A stretch of DNA of 64,000 bases from an uncultured Sterolibacterium sp. (lineage in GTDB: Bacteria > Pseudomonadota > Gammaproteobacteria > Burkholderiales > Rhodocyclaceae), in contig CAIVDC010000073.1 in the NCBI GenBank assembly GCA_903904605.1, positions 24,071-88,070 of the forward strand. The letters run 5' to 3'. Positions 1-8,474 of this stretch are shown piece after piece. A program made the position numbers and the translations under genes. The notes under the pieces are model-generated. The model did no database searches. It was not told the origin of the DNA and was given only the letters and a program-made list of their open reading frames with translations. Every line of letters begins with the position of its first letter. The stretch's first letter is position 1.

Positions 1-2
1 AC

Positions 3-422
3 TTCGATCAGATGAAGAATAGCGCCGATCTCAAGGGAGCCGTGCGCGAACTCGACTATCTGGTGTTGCTCACTCCCTATACGCCGCGGAGCCACCACAT
101 CATCAACGCGGAAATCCTCGCCGCGATGAAGCCGAGCGCTTTTCTCGTCAACCTCGCGCGGGGCGGAGTCGTCGACGAGAAGGCGCTGCAGCAGGCGCTG
201 ACCGAAGGCAAAATCGCCGGTGCGGCGCTCGACGTGTTCAGCCAGGAGCCGCTGCCCGAGGACAGCCCGTTCTGGGCGATGAAAAACGTCATCGTAACGG
301 CGCATTTCGGCGGCTTCTACGACCGGTATGCCAATGACGCGCTGCCCGTGATCGAGCAGAATCTTCGCTGCTTCCTCGCCGGCGACACCCGGAACATGAT
401 CAACCTCGTGGCACGAACCTAG
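3..422 (+). CDS. D-isomer-specific 2-hydroxyacid dehydrogenase, 3' part
   Basis: Partial gene; the reading frame is open through the left edge of the window, so the N-terminal catalytic domain and most of the Rossmann fold are missing. The remaining ~140 residues show the family's C-terminal signatures: LVNLARGGVVDEKAL, then GAALDVFSQEPLP, whose Glu belongs to the catalytic triad, and VTAHFGG, whose His is the expected acid/base. Family members reduce 2-keto acids or oxidise 2-hydroxy acids with NAD(P). It is followed 10 bp downstream by the M24-family gene and probably shares its transcript with the catabolic cluster. The substrate cannot be predicted from this fragment. Confidence 0.88.
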   Translation, partial: FDQMKNSADLKGAVRELDYLVLLTPYTPRSHHIINAEILAAMKPSAFLVNLARGGVVDEKALQQALTEGKIAGAALDVFSQEPLPEDSPFWAMKNVIVTAHFGGFYDRYANDALPVIEQNLRCFLAGDTRNMINLVART

Positions 423-432
423 GAACAGACAG

Positions 433-1644
433 ATGGCGAATGCAGCAGAAGTCTCCGAACAGATCAACACGCCGATTTCCAGCGCGGAACTGGAGCGGCG
501 CTGGGCGGCCGTGCGGGCGGCGATGGCGGAGCAGGGCATCGATGTCCTGCTGATGCAGGCCAACAACGATTTCATGGGCGGCTACGTCAAGTACTTCACC
601 GACCTGCCTGCGACCAACGGCTACGCGGCGACCGTGGTCTTCCCGCGGGACGACCGGATGACCGTGGTCGGCCAGGGTCCGTTCGGCATGGCCCGCGAGT
701 TCCCGCCTGGCGAACAGGGCTTGCGCCGGGGCGTCGCCCGTTTTCTCGGCACGCCGAGTTACGCTTCCAGCCATTTCACCGCCGACTACGACGGCGAACT
801 GGCGCAGACCGCGCTCGAAGGCTATGCCGGCGCGACCATCGGCCTGCTCGGTACGGCGGCGATGTCCTTTGCGCTGGTCGACTATCTGAAGCGCGGCAAG
901 CTGTCCCGGGCAAAGTTCGTCGATGCCTCGGAAATGGTGGATCAGATCAAGGCGATCAAGAGCGAAGAGGAAATTGCCCTGATCCGGCGCACGACCGCGA
1001 TGCAGGATGGCGCCATGGAAGCGGTGTTCGCCGCCATCAAGCCGGGCATGCGCGACCTCGAGGTCGCCGCCGTGGCGGAACATTTCGGCCATCGTTTCGG
1101 CAGCGAGCAGGGCTTGTTCCTGTGCGCTTCAGGTCCGGTCGGCACGGCGGCCGTGTTCGGCAACCGCCATCTGCAGAACAGGGTGATCCGTGAAGGAGAC
1201 CAGTTCACCCTGCTGATAGAGAACAGCGGTCCGGGCGGTTACTACGGTGAAATCGGCAGAACCTGCGTGCTGGGCAAGGCATCGCAGGAGATGAAGGACG
1301 AATTCGACTTCGTTCTCGAGGCCCAGGAGTATATGCGCGGCCTGCTCAGGCCGGGTGCCTCGAGCAGCGGGATCTTCGCCTCCTACAACGACTACATGCG
1401 CAGCCACGGCAGGCCGGAGGAGAAGCGCCTGCATTGCCACGGACAGGGCTACGACATGGTGGAACGGCCGCTGGTCCGGCATGATGAAACCATGGTGCTG
1501 GCCAAGAACATGGTGCTCGCCGCCCACCCTACCTACGTCACAGCGGGCAGCTACAACTGGGTGTGCGACGACTTTCTGGTCGGCGACGGCGGCGGCGCGG
1601 AGAAGCTGCACAAGTTTCCGCAGAGGATATTCGAGATCGGCTAG
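433..1644 (+). CDS. M24-family (creatinase/Xaa-Pro peptidase-like) protein with altered metal ligands
   Basis: 403 residues with the two-part layout of the family: a creatinase-type N-terminal domain (about 15-165) and a pita-bread M24 domain (about 170-395). The canonical metal ligands are D, D, H, E, E. Here the aligned positions read E263 (LLIENSG), E273 (GEIGRT), H336 (CHGQG), H365 (VLAAHP) and Asp in place of the last Glu (VCDDFLVG). Only the His is kept, so ordinary dinuclear metallopeptidase activity is doubtful. Creatinase is a known family member that works without metal, so a non-peptidase hydrolase acting on a small C-N or C-S compound is plausible. The gene lies in a likely operon with an acid-CoA ligase and a hydratase. 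Confidence 0.8.
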   Translation: MANAAEVSEQINTPISSAELERRWAAVRAAMAEQGIDVLLMQANNDFMGGYVKYFTDLPATNGYAATVVFPRDDRMTVVGQGPFGMAREFPPGEQGLRRGVARFLGTPSYASSHFTADYDGELAQTALEGYAGATIGLLGTAAMSFALVDYLKRGKLSRAKFVDASEMVDQIKAIKSEEEIALIRRTTAMQDGAMEAVFAAIKPGMRDLEVAAVAEHFGHRFGSEQGLFLCASGPVGTAAVFGNRHLQNRVIREGDQFTLLIENSGPGGYYGEIGRTCVLGKASQEMKDEFDFVLEAQEYMRGLLRPGASSSGIFASYNDYMRSHGRPEEKRLHCHGQGYDMVERPLVRHDETMVLAKNMVLAAHPTYVTAGSYNWVCDDFLVGDGGGAEKLHKFPQRIFEIG

Positions 1645-1708
1645 ATCGGTCCGGGTTTAAGATGTACACGTTCGGAAATTAATTGAGCCAGAACCGAGGA
1701 GTCGATAT

Positions 1709-3361
1709 ATGCTCGAAGGCGTCGTGCCCTTCCCCCCCGAATACGCCAAGTTCTGCCGCGAACGCGGCTATTGGCAAGACCGGTCTCTGGCGCAGGAGTT
1801 TGCCCTGGTTTTCCGTAAGTACGCCGAACGCATCGCCATCATCGATCGCGAGCGGCAGTACAGCTATGGCGAAATCGACCGGCTGAGCGACCGCCTGGCG
1901 CTCAATCTGCTGACACTCGGCCTCTCCCCTCTCGATCGCGTCGTGCTCCAGTTGCCCAATGTGGCCGAGTTCGTCATCCTCTACTGCGCGTTGCAGAAGA
2001 TCGGCGCGATACCCATAGCCGCACTGGCCACCCACCGCTATCTGGAGATCAGCCAGTTCGTGCGCATCGCTCAGGCGGCAGTGTGCGTGTTCCCGGAAGC
2101 GCAAGGCGATTTTCAGTTCGGCCCGATGATCAAGCGCGTCGCTGACGAGTCCTCCTCGCTGAAATTCCGCATCGTGCTGGGCGAGCCGGGCCCTGGCGAA
2201 CATTCCCTGAGCGAGCTTATCGAACGTGAGCCAGCGCTGCCGCGTGCGGAACTGGACAGGATCGTCATCGACCCGACGGATCCGGCGATATTCCAGCTGT
2301 CCGGCGGCACCACCGGCGTGCCCAAGCTGATTCCGCGCAGCCACAACGACTATGCCTACAACTCGAAAACCGCCGCGCCGATATGCGGGATCACCGCCGA
2401 CTCGGTGTTGCTGCTGGTGATTCCGATCGCTCATAACCTCGCCCTGGCCTGTCCGGGGATACAGGGCTACCTGTTCAACGGCGGGCGGGTCGTGTTGTCG
2501 ACCAGCGGCCGTCCCGAGGATATGTTCGCCCTGATTGAAAAGCATCGGGTCACGCATATCAAGGTCGTGCCGGCGCTGCTGATCCGCCTGATCAACAGTC
2601 CTGCGATCGGAAACTTCGACCTGTCCTCCGTGAAAGTGATCCAGAGCGGCGGCCAGCGCATGCAGCCGGAGGTTCGCCTGCGCACCAAGCAGCTGATTCC
2701 GAGCGTGACGGTGCAGGAAAACTTCGGCATGTCCGAGGGCATGCTGTTCTTCGTTCGTCTTGACGACCCGGAGGATGTGCGCCTCGAGACCTGCGGCCGG
2801 CCGATCTGCCCGGACGACGAAGTCCGGCTGGTCGACGACGACGGCAGGGAAGTGGCGCCGGGCGAGGTCGGCGAGTTGACCTGCCGCGGCCCCTACACGC
2901 TGCGCGGCTATTTCGGCGTGCCCGAATACAATGCCAAACAGTTCACGGTGGATGGTTTTTATTGTTCCGGCGACCTGATGCGCCGGCATCCTTCGGGCAA
3001 TTACGTCGTCGAAGGGCGGAAGAAGGATCTGATCAACCGCGGCGGCGAAAAGATCAGCGCGGAAGAAGTCGAGAATCTGATCCTGTCGCACCCGTCGGTG
3101 CAGAACATCGCCTGCGTCGCCATGCCGGACCCGAACCTGGGCGAGAAGATGTGTGCCTGCGTGATTCCTAAGAGCGGCAGATCGCTGACGCTGAAGGATC
3201 TGGTCGACTTCCTGACGGCCAAGGAGATCGCCCGCTTCAAGCTGCCCGAGCGGCTCGAGCTGATGAGCGAGTTTCCCTTGTCCACCTTCGGCAAGGTGTC
3301 GAAAAAGTCCCTGGTGGAAATGGTCACCCGGCATCTCGAACAGGAACGTAGCGCGGTTTAA
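1709..3361 (+). CDS. aryl-acid adenylating enzyme / acyl-CoA ligase (EntE/DhbE-like)
   Basis: 550 residues, an ANL-superfamily enzyme. The P-loop-like motif LSGGTTGVPKLIPRSHNDY and the downstream AHNLALACPG are typical of 2,3-dihydroxybenzoate- and salicylate-AMP ligases. Other motifs are the ENFGMSEG adenylation motif, YCSGDLMRR, the hinge region GRKKDLINRGGEKIS and the C-terminal catalytic Lys in STFGKVSKKSL. The start is preceded by a GAGGAG ribosome binding site 7 nt upstream. There is no peptidyl carrier or siderophore gene nearby; the neighbours are an amidohydrolase and an enoyl-CoA hydratase. A catabolic aryl-CoA ligase for a hydroxybenzoate-like acid is therefore more likely than siderophore synthesis (inference). 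Confidence 0.85.
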   Translation: MLEGVVPFPPEYAKFCRERGYWQDRSLAQEFALVFRKYAERIAIIDRERQYSYGEIDRLSDRLALNLLTLGLSPLDRVVLQLPNVAEFVILYCALQKIGAIPIAALATHRYLEISQFVRIAQAAVCVFPEAQGDFQFGPMIKRVADESSSLKFRIVLGEPGPGEHSLSELIEREPALPRAELDRIVIDPTDPAIFQLSGGTTGVPKLIPRSHNDYAYNSKTAAPICGITADSVLLLVIPIAHNLALACPGIQGYLFNGGRVVLSTSGRPEDMFALIEKHRVTHIKVVPALLIRLINSPAIGNFDLSSVKVIQSGGQRMQPEVRLRTKQLIPSVTVQENFGMSEGMLFFVRLDDPEDVRLETCGRPICPDDEVRLVDDDGREVAPGEVGELTCRGPYTLRGYFGVPEYNAKQFTVDGFYCSGDLMRRHPSGNYVVEGRKKDLINRGGEKISAEEVENLILSHPSVQNIACVAMPDPNLGEKMCACVIPKSGRSLTLKDLVDFLTAKEIARFKLPERLELMSEFPLSTFGKVSKKSLVEMVTRHLEQERSAV

Positions 3362-3392
3362 AGCAGTTCAAATTTGTCTCTAGGAGAATCTC

Positions 3393-4235
3393 ATGCGCAT
3401 CATCGATCTGCACTGCTACCCCGGCACCCAGGAATGGATAGACTGCCAGGGCCCTTACGTCGACGCCCTGGCGACTTACTGGAACCGGGACTGGTCGGCG
3501 AAAAGCGAGGAAGCCGTGCTCAAGGACTTCACCGATGCCGGCGTCGAGGCGGTGCTGGTGGCGCTCGACCTCGAGACGACCATCGCCACGCCGCCATGCA
3601 CCAATGAGTATGTTCATGGCATGTGGCGGCGGCACCCCGAGCGCATCATCGCGGCGTGGGGCGCGGTCGAACCGGCCAAGGGCGAGATTGCCATCATCCA
3701 GGCCAGGAAGGCCGTCAAGGAGCTCGGTTTCATCGGCTTCCATTTTCATCCGATCATGCAGCACTTCGCGGTCAATGACCGGCGCCACTATCCGCTGTTC
3801 GAGGAAATTGCCTCGATGAACGCGGCGGTGATGATCGACGTCGGCACCACCGGCATGGGCGCGGGCATGCCCGGCGGCATGGGCGCCCGGGTCCGCCACG
3901 CCCACCCGTCGGCGATCGACGACCTGGCCGCCGACTTCCCGAATCTCAAGATCCTCATGGCCCATCCCGGCTGGCCCTGGGTGGATGAGACGACTGCCGT
4001 GGCCCTGCACAAGGGCAATGTCTATTGGGAGATGTCCGGTTGGGCGCCGAAGTACTTTCCCGCCTCGCTCAAGGTCGATATGCGGGGGCGGCTGCAGGAC
4101 AAGATCATGTTCGGCAGCGATTATCCGAGCATGCCTTACAGTCGCATCCTCAAGGAATGGGGCGAACTGGGTTACAAGGACGAGGTGATGGAAAAGATCT
4201 TCCACGGCAACGCCGAAAGGATACTCGGCCTGTGA
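3393..4235 (+). CDS. amidohydrolase family 2 protein (ACMSD / gamma-resorcylate decarboxylase type)
   Basis: 280 residues of the TIM-barrel amidohydrolase-2 family, whose members include aminocarboxymuconate-semialdehyde decarboxylase, resorcylate decarboxylase and some hydrolases. Visible metal and active-site motifs are DLHCYPG near the N-terminus (the usual HxH is DxH here), GFHFHP, ILMAHPGWPW and the C-terminal FGSDYP Asp. The start has a good AGGAG site 6 nt upstream. The stop codon overlaps the GTG start of the enoyl-CoA hydratase by 4 bp, so the two are translationally coupled. With the aryl-CoA ligase upstream this suggests decarboxylation or hydrolysis of an aromatic-derived acid; the exact reaction is unknown. 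Confidence 0.82.
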   Translation: MRIIDLHCYPGTQEWIDCQGPYVDALATYWNRDWSAKSEEAVLKDFTDAGVEAVLVALDLETTIATPPCTNEYVHGMWRRHPERIIAAWGAVEPAKGEIAIIQARKAVKELGFIGFHFHPIMQHFAVNDRRHYPLFEEIASMNAAVMIDVGTTGMGAGMPGGMGARVRHAHPSAIDDLAADFPNLKILMAHPGWPWVDETTAVALHKGNVYWEMSGWAPKYFPASLKVDMRGRLQDKIMFGSDYPSMPYSRILKEWGELGYKDEVMEKIFHGNAERILGL

Positions 4236-5026
4236 GCCGGGAGACGGCCGACGCCGCGCCGCTGCTGCTGGTCTCGCGCCCGATCGAAGGCGTTGCGCTC
4301 GTCAGCCTCAACCGTCCGGAGCGGCGCAATGCGCTCAACATGGCCTTGCGCGTCGCGCTGGCCGAGGCGTTTCGCGATCTCGCCACGGACACCGGGGTGC
4401 GCGCGATCGTACTTGCGGGCGAGGGCAGTTCGTTTTCCGCCGGGGCCGACCTCAATGAATACCGGGACGCGTCCACCATCGAGGTGTTCAAGCGCGACAT
4501 GCATCGCCTCTGGGCTGCGATCGCCGAATGCCCGAAGCCGGTCATCGCGGCGGTCCACGGCTATGCGCTGGGCGGCGGCTGCGAACTGGCGCAGCACGCA
4601 GACATCATCGTGGCCGGGCGTTCCGCGGTGTTCGGCCAGCCCGAGGTCAAGATCGGCCTGATCCCGGGCGGAGGCGCCACTCAGCGGGTGACCCGAGCCG
4701 TCGGCAAGTTCGCCGCGATGCGCCTGCTGCTCACCGGCGATACGCTGCCGGCGGAGGAGGCGCTGGCGCTCGGTTTGATCAGCAGGCTGGTTGAGGACGC
4801 GGAAGTGGCCGCCGTTGCCCTCGACTATGCGACGCGCATCGCCGCCTTGCCGCCGATCGCCGTGAGGCAGATCAAGGAACTGGTGCTCGCCGGCATGGAT
4901 ACCGCTCTGGACGCCGGACTGCGCCTGGAACGAAAGGCCTTCCAGATCATCTTTTCCACGGACGACAAGACCGAAGGGATCAAAGCCTTCCTGGAAAAGC
5001 GCCCGCCGCGCTTTACCGGCAACTGA
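4232..5026 (+). CDS. enoyl-CoA hydratase/isomerase (crotonase family)
   Basis: About 264 residues starting at a GTG that overlaps the amidohydrolase stop (GTGA). Crotonase-fold signatures are FSAGADLNEY (oxyanion hole), ALGGGCELAQHADI and GQPEVKIGLIPGGGATQR. The two Glu residues used by hydratases in these last two motifs are both present, so hydration of a 2-enoyl-CoA is likely. It is the last gene of the plus-strand catabolic cluster and converges on trmB with only 4 bp between them. The frame stays open further upstream, but that stretch lies inside the amidohydrolase gene and was not used. Confidence 0.88.
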   Translation: MSRETADAAPLLLVSRPIEGVALVSLNRPERRNALNMALRVALAEAFRDLATDTGVRAIVLAGEGSSFSAGADLNEYRDASTIEVFKRDMHRLWAAIAECPKPVIAAVHGYALGGGCELAQHADIIVAGRSAVFGQPEVKIGLIPGGGATQRVTRAVGKFAAMRLLLTGDTLPAEEALALGLISRLVEDAEVAAVALDYATRIAALPPIAVRQIKELVLAGMDTALDAGLRLERKAFQIIFSTDDKTEGIKAFLEKRPPRFTGN

Positions 5027-5030
5027 ACAA

Positions 5031-5708
5031 TCAGCGGCGGCGGAAAATCACGTCCCAGACGCTGTGACCCAGACGCAGGCCGCGGCTCTCGAACTTGGTC
5101 TGCGGCCGGTAGTCGGGGCGCGGCGCGTAAGCGTCGCAGGTGTTCTCGAGAAGCGGCTCGGCCGACAGGACTTCGAGCATCTGCTGCGCGTATTCCTCCC
5201 AGTCCGTGGCGCAATGGACGATGCCGCCGGGGGCCAGGCGCGAGGCCAGGAGCCGCACCAGCGGAGCCTGGATCAGGCGGCGCTTCTGCTGGCGCTTCTT
5301 GGGCCAGGGATCGGGGAAAAAGATATGCACGGCGGAGAGCGCATCCGCCGGAATCATGTCGCGCAGCACGGGGACGGCATCGTGCTGGACGATGCGCAGG
5401 TTGACGAGTTCGCGCTCGGCGATCTCCTTCAGCAGGCTGCCGACGCCGGGGGTGTGCACCTCGATGGCGAGATAATCGTTCTCCGGATGGGCGGCGGCGA
5501 TCTGCGCGGTGGTTTCGCCCATGCCGAAGCCGATTTCCAGGATCTTCGCCGCCGGCCTGCCGAAGACCCGGTCGAGGTCCAGCGGCGCGTCGGCATAGGG
5601 GATCCCCCAGCGCGGCATGTCCTGCTCGTGATGACGTCCCTGCGCGCTGGAGACGCGGCCCTGGCGCAGCACGAAGCTGCGGATATGCGCGCGTTCCGCC
5701 CCGGTCAA
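5031..5708 (-). CDS. trmB: tRNA (guanine-N7)-methyltransferase
   Basis: 225 residues. TrmB methylates G46 in the tRNA variable loop using S-adenosylmethionine. Evidence: N-terminal [13 protein letters not shown] motif [11 protein letters not shown], and the highly conserved [12 protein letters not shown] followed by [20 protein letters not shown] matches the C-terminal signature TKFExRGxxxGHxxxD. The start is a TTG whose bases overlap the thiG stop (TTGA). No ATG or GTG lies between it and the conserved IRSFV block, so TTG with translational coupling to thiG is the best choice. Last gene of the lnt-thiS-thiG-trmB unit. Confidence 0.95.
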   Translation of the reverse strand: MTGAERAHIRSFVLRQGRVSSAQGRHHEQDMPRWGIPYADAPLDLDRVFGRPAAKILEIGFGMGETTAQIAAAHPENDYLAIEVHTPGVGSLLKEIAERELVNLRIVQHDAVPVLRDMIPADALSAVHIFFPDPWPKKRQQKRRLIQAPLVRLLASRLAPGGIVHCATDWEEYAQQMLEVLSAEPLLENTCDAYAPRPDYRPQTKFESRGLRLGHSVWDVIFRRR

Positions 5709-6490
5709 GAAATCAGGCCTGTCGTCGGGGAACTCGGGCTGGCGGCATAAAGCTTCTTCGGCATGCGCCCGGCGAGATAGGCTTCGCGGCCCGCTTCGAC
5801 CGCCTTCTTCATGGCCCCCGCCATCATCGCCGGATCGCGGGCCAGGGCGATGGCGGTATTCATCAGCACGCCGTCGCAGCCGAGTTCCATGGCGACCGCC
5901 GCATCGGAGGCGGTGCCGACTCCGGCGTCGACCAGCACGGGCACGGTCGCCTGCTCGATGATCAGCTTCAGGTTCCAGGGGTTAAGGATGCCCATGCCCG
6001 AGCCGATCAGCGAGGCCAGCGGCATCACCGCGACGCAGCCGATGTCTTCGAGCAGCTTGGCCTGAATCGGATCGTCGCTGCAATACACCATCACCTTGAA
6101 GCCGTCCTTCACCAGGGTTTCCGCCGCTTTCAGGGTCTCCGGCATGTGCGGAAAAAGAGTGTTCGGATCGCCGAGCACTTCCAGCTTGACCAGGTCGTGG
6201 CCGTCGAGCAGTTCGCGGGCAAGCTGCAGCGTGCGCACGGCATCCTTTGCGCTGTAGCAGCCGGCGGTGTTGGGCAGGAGGGTGTACTCTGCCGGCGGCA
6301 GGAAGTCCAGCAGCGAGGGCTGGCCCGGCTCCTGGCCAATGTTGGTGCGGCGGATCGCCACCGTGACGATCGCCGCGCCCGAGGCGTCGATGGCGGTCTT
6401 GGTCGCGGCGAAATCCGGGTACTTGCCGGTGCCGACCAGAAGGCGTGACGCATAGGCTTTGCCGGCGATGATGAGAGAGTCGTTGTTCAT
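5705..6490 (-). CDS. thiG: thiazole synthase
   Basis: 261 residues. ThiG forms the thiazole phosphate ring of thiamine from deoxyxylulose phosphate, dehydroglycine and the sulfur carried by ThiS. Typical motifs are [13 protein letters not shown] at the N-terminus, [46 protein letters not shown] and [21 protein letters not shown]. The ATG at 6490 was chosen because it begins the conserved domain just after thiS (14-bp gap). The longer open frame upstream overlaps thiS and is ignored. The end overlaps trmB by 4 bp. Confidence 0.96.
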   Translation of the reverse strand: MNNDSLIIAGKAYASRLLVGTGKYPDFAATKTAIDASGAAIVTVAIRRTNIGQEPGQPSLLDFLPPAEYTLLPNTAGCYSAKDAVRTLQLARELLDGHDLVKLEVLGDPNTLFPHMPETLKAAETLVKDGFKVMVYCSDDPIQAKLLEDIGCVAVMPLASLIGSGMGILNPWNLKLIIEQATVPVLVDAGVGTASDAAVAMELGCDGVLMNTAIALARDPAMMAGAMKKAVEAGREAYLAGRMPKKLYAASPSSPTTGLIS

Positions 6491-6503
6491 GATGGAGTCC
6501 GTT

Positions 6504-6707
6504 TTAGCCGCCGCCCACGGCGACGACGATTTCGATGCGGTCGCCCTGCCCGACCGGGGCCTCGCCATGGTGGCTCTTCGGCACGATCTCGCCGTTTCTT
6601 TCCACCGCAACGCGCTTGCCGGCATAGCCCAGTTCTGCCAGGAGCCGTGCTACCGTTGTTTCAGCGTCGAGTTGACGCGGTTCGCCGTTCAGGCTGATGT
6701 CAATCAT
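6504..6707 (-). CDS. thiS: sulfur carrier protein ThiS
   Basis: 67-residue ubiquitin-fold sulfur carrier for thiazole formation. It starts [13 protein letters not shown] and ends in VAVGGG; the terminal Gly-Gly is the residue pair that is adenylated and converted to a thiocarboxylate. The start at 6707 gives the normal ThiS length; a start 18 bp further upstream would add six residues and deepen the overlap with lnt. It overlaps the end of lnt by 8 bp and precedes thiG directly. No TPP riboswitch is visible, which fits transcription from the lnt promoter. Confidence 0.93.
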   Translation of the reverse strand: MIDISLNGEPRQLDAETTVARLLAELGYAGKRVAVERNGEIVPKSHHGEAPVGQGDRIEIVVAVGGG

Positions 6708-8262
6708 GGTCGGGCATTTTACCACGCCCCCATGGGTCTTCCCGGGTTCGGGGGCTGGCGCGCCGGCGCCGTGTCAGGAGGCAGAGCAGGGAAACCAGGC
6801 CGCAGGCCGAGACGACGGGCCCGTCGCCAAAGCGCGCATAGGGAGTCAGTCCCCGCATCGGCTGAACGATTCCGCTCAGCGCGCCCTCCTGCATTTCGGG
6901 AAGTTTCCGGATCACCCGGCCGCGGTGATCGATCTGCGCCGTGACACCGGTGTTGGTGGCCCGAAGGATCGGCCGGCCGGCTTCCAGTGCGCGCAGGCGG
7001 GCGATTTGCAGGCGCTGTGCGATCGCGATGCTGCCCTCGAACCAGGCCAGATTGCTCGGGTTGATGAGCACGGTGGCCGATGGCAGCCAGCGGCGGGACT
7101 CCGCGCCGAGCAGATCCTCGTGGCAAATCAGCGTGCCGATGCTTTGCGCTCCGACCCGAAACGGTTGCTGATCCGAAATCCCGGGGCGAAGATCCTTGAG
7201 CGGGATGTCGAGCGCCGCCGAAAACCAGCCGAACCCTGCCGGGCTGTATTCGCCGAAGGGCATCAAGCGTACTTTGTCGTACTGCTGGATGCGGGCTGTC
7301 CCGGGTGATATCTGAATCACGCTGTTGTGGCCTTCGGCATTGGCCGTCAGCGTGGGGATGCCGAGAAGCAAATGGCTGCCGGTGCGCCGGCTGAAATTCT
7401 GCAATTGCGACAAGGTGCCGCCGGGAAGTTCGTCGATGAACACGGTGAAGGCTGTCTCCGGCGTGATGATCAGATCGGCCGGCGCTTGCTCGATGCCGGC
7501 CAGCAGGCGAAGCATCTGAGCGTGCCGGGTCAGGGGATCGAATTTGCGCTCCTGAACGACATTCGACTGTATCAGGCGGAAGCTGAGGGATTGCCCGGCA
7601 GCCTCCACCCAGTCGAACTGGAGAAAAGCCGTGCCGCCGCAGACAACGGCAGTCAGAGCCAGTGCCGGCCTTGACGCTCTCCGGGTGAGCAGGAGCACGA
7701 GCGAACCGCTGGCACAATAGCCGAGCCAGCTGAGACCATAGACCCCCGCGACCGGCGCATAGCCGGCCAGCCAGGTATCGATCAGGCTGTAGCCCAGGGA
7801 CAAGGAAGTGAAGCCGTTGAACGGGAGGCTGCGGCCCCATTCGGATAGTGTCATCAGAGCGGCAAAGGCGCCGATCGACCCTGCCGTGGCGGCGGATCGT
7901 GTGACGATCAGGCGCCAGAGCAAGGAAGGCAGCGCAGTGAATAGCGCAAGATACGAAACAAAGATCAGCGTGCTGGCCGCAGCCGGTGCCAGGGCCATGC
8001 CCGATTTGCGGTGGAGCGCGTCGAGTACCCAGCCGTGACCGAAGAAGTGCAGGCCGAGGCCGAACGAGAGTCCGATTTTGCCCGCCTGGATGGCCGTCCG
8101 GCTGTTCGCCAGCAGGAATAGCAGCAAGGCGTAAGCCAGCAAGGGCAACGGCCACCAGGCAAACGGTGCCCAACCGAGCACGGAGATCCCCCCGGCTATG
8201 ACCGCCAGCGCCATGGCTGCCGTTTTTCGCACCGATTGGCTGACACAATATTCGCGCAACAC
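6700..8262 (-). CDS. lnt: apolipoprotein N-acyltransferase
   Basis: 520 residues. Lnt adds the third acyl chain to the N-terminal Cys of lipoproteins in the inner membrane. About six hydrophobic segments occupy the N-terminal 200 residues, followed by a nitrilase domain and a final C-terminal membrane segment. The catalytic triad is visible as Glu in ITPETAF, Lys in YDKVRLMPFGEY and Cys in TLICHEDLLG. The GTG at 8262 was chosen because AGGGG lies 5 nt upstream; a TTG and a GTG just downstream are alternatives. First gene of the unit lnt-thiS-thiG-trmB and divergent from the ExeA-like gene. Confidence 0.93.
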   Translation of the reverse strand: MLREYCVSQSVRKTAAMALAVIAGGISVLGWAPFAWWPLPLLAYALLLFLLANSRTAIQAGKIGLSFGLGLHFFGHGWVLDALHRKSGMALAPAAASTLIFVSYLALFTALPSLLWRLIVTRSAATAGSIGAFAALMTLSEWGRSLPFNGFTSLSLGYSLIDTWLAGYAPVAGVYGLSWLGYCASGSLVLLLTRRASRPALALTAVVCGGTAFLQFDWVEAAGQSLSFRLIQSNVVQERKFDPLTRHAQMLRLLAGIEQAPADLIITPETAFTVFIDELPGGTLSQLQNFSRRTGSHLLLGIPTLTANAEGHNSVIQISPGTARIQQYDKVRLMPFGEYSPAGFGWFSAALDIPLKDLRPGISDQQPFRVGAQSIGTLICHEDLLGAESRRWLPSATVLINPSNLAWFEGSIAIAQRLQIARLRALEAGRPILRATNTGVTAQIDHRGRVIRKLPEMQEGALSGIVQPMRGLTPYARFGDGPVVSACGLVSLLCLLTRRRRASPRTREDPWGRGKMPDHD

Positions 8263-8379
8263 TTCAGCCCCTGGCCGATAGATGTCATTGTCATGATAAC
8301 ACCGCGGAGGGGAGGGCCGGCCGCCGGAAGGGAGCCGAGCGGATCGCGGAAATAAGGGGGCAATACCCATGTGCTTTTC

Positions 8380-8408
8380 TTGCAAGAAGCCCCATATACA
8401 ACTAGTAT
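8380..8408 (+). promoter_or_regulatory. possible sigma-70 promoter for the ExeA-like gene
   Basis: TTGCAA at 8380-8385 and TAGTAT at 8403-8408 are separated by exactly 17 bp. Each matches four of six consensus bases. It lies about 65 bp before the ATG of the ATPase gene, in the intergenic stretch divergent from lnt. Prediction by eye only. Confidence 0.35.
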
Positions 8409-8474
8409 GTGCTGCGGATCGCGGCGAAAAGATGCTCTACTGAAACACAACATCTCGCCATCAATTGAGGTTTT

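Noticed and set aside
1679..3334. 551-residue open frame on the minus strand
   Set aside because: It mirrors the aryl-acid ligase gene, has low-complexity His/Gln/Arg-rich composition and no motifs; the plus-strand protein is clearly real.
6700..6760. Possible TPP riboswitch before thiS
   Set aside because: thiS overlaps lnt, leaving no leader; no THI-box pattern is visible.
6719..8248. 509-residue frame overlapping lnt
   Set aside because: Same strand, different frame from lnt; composition is typical of frame-shifted GC-rich coding sequence.
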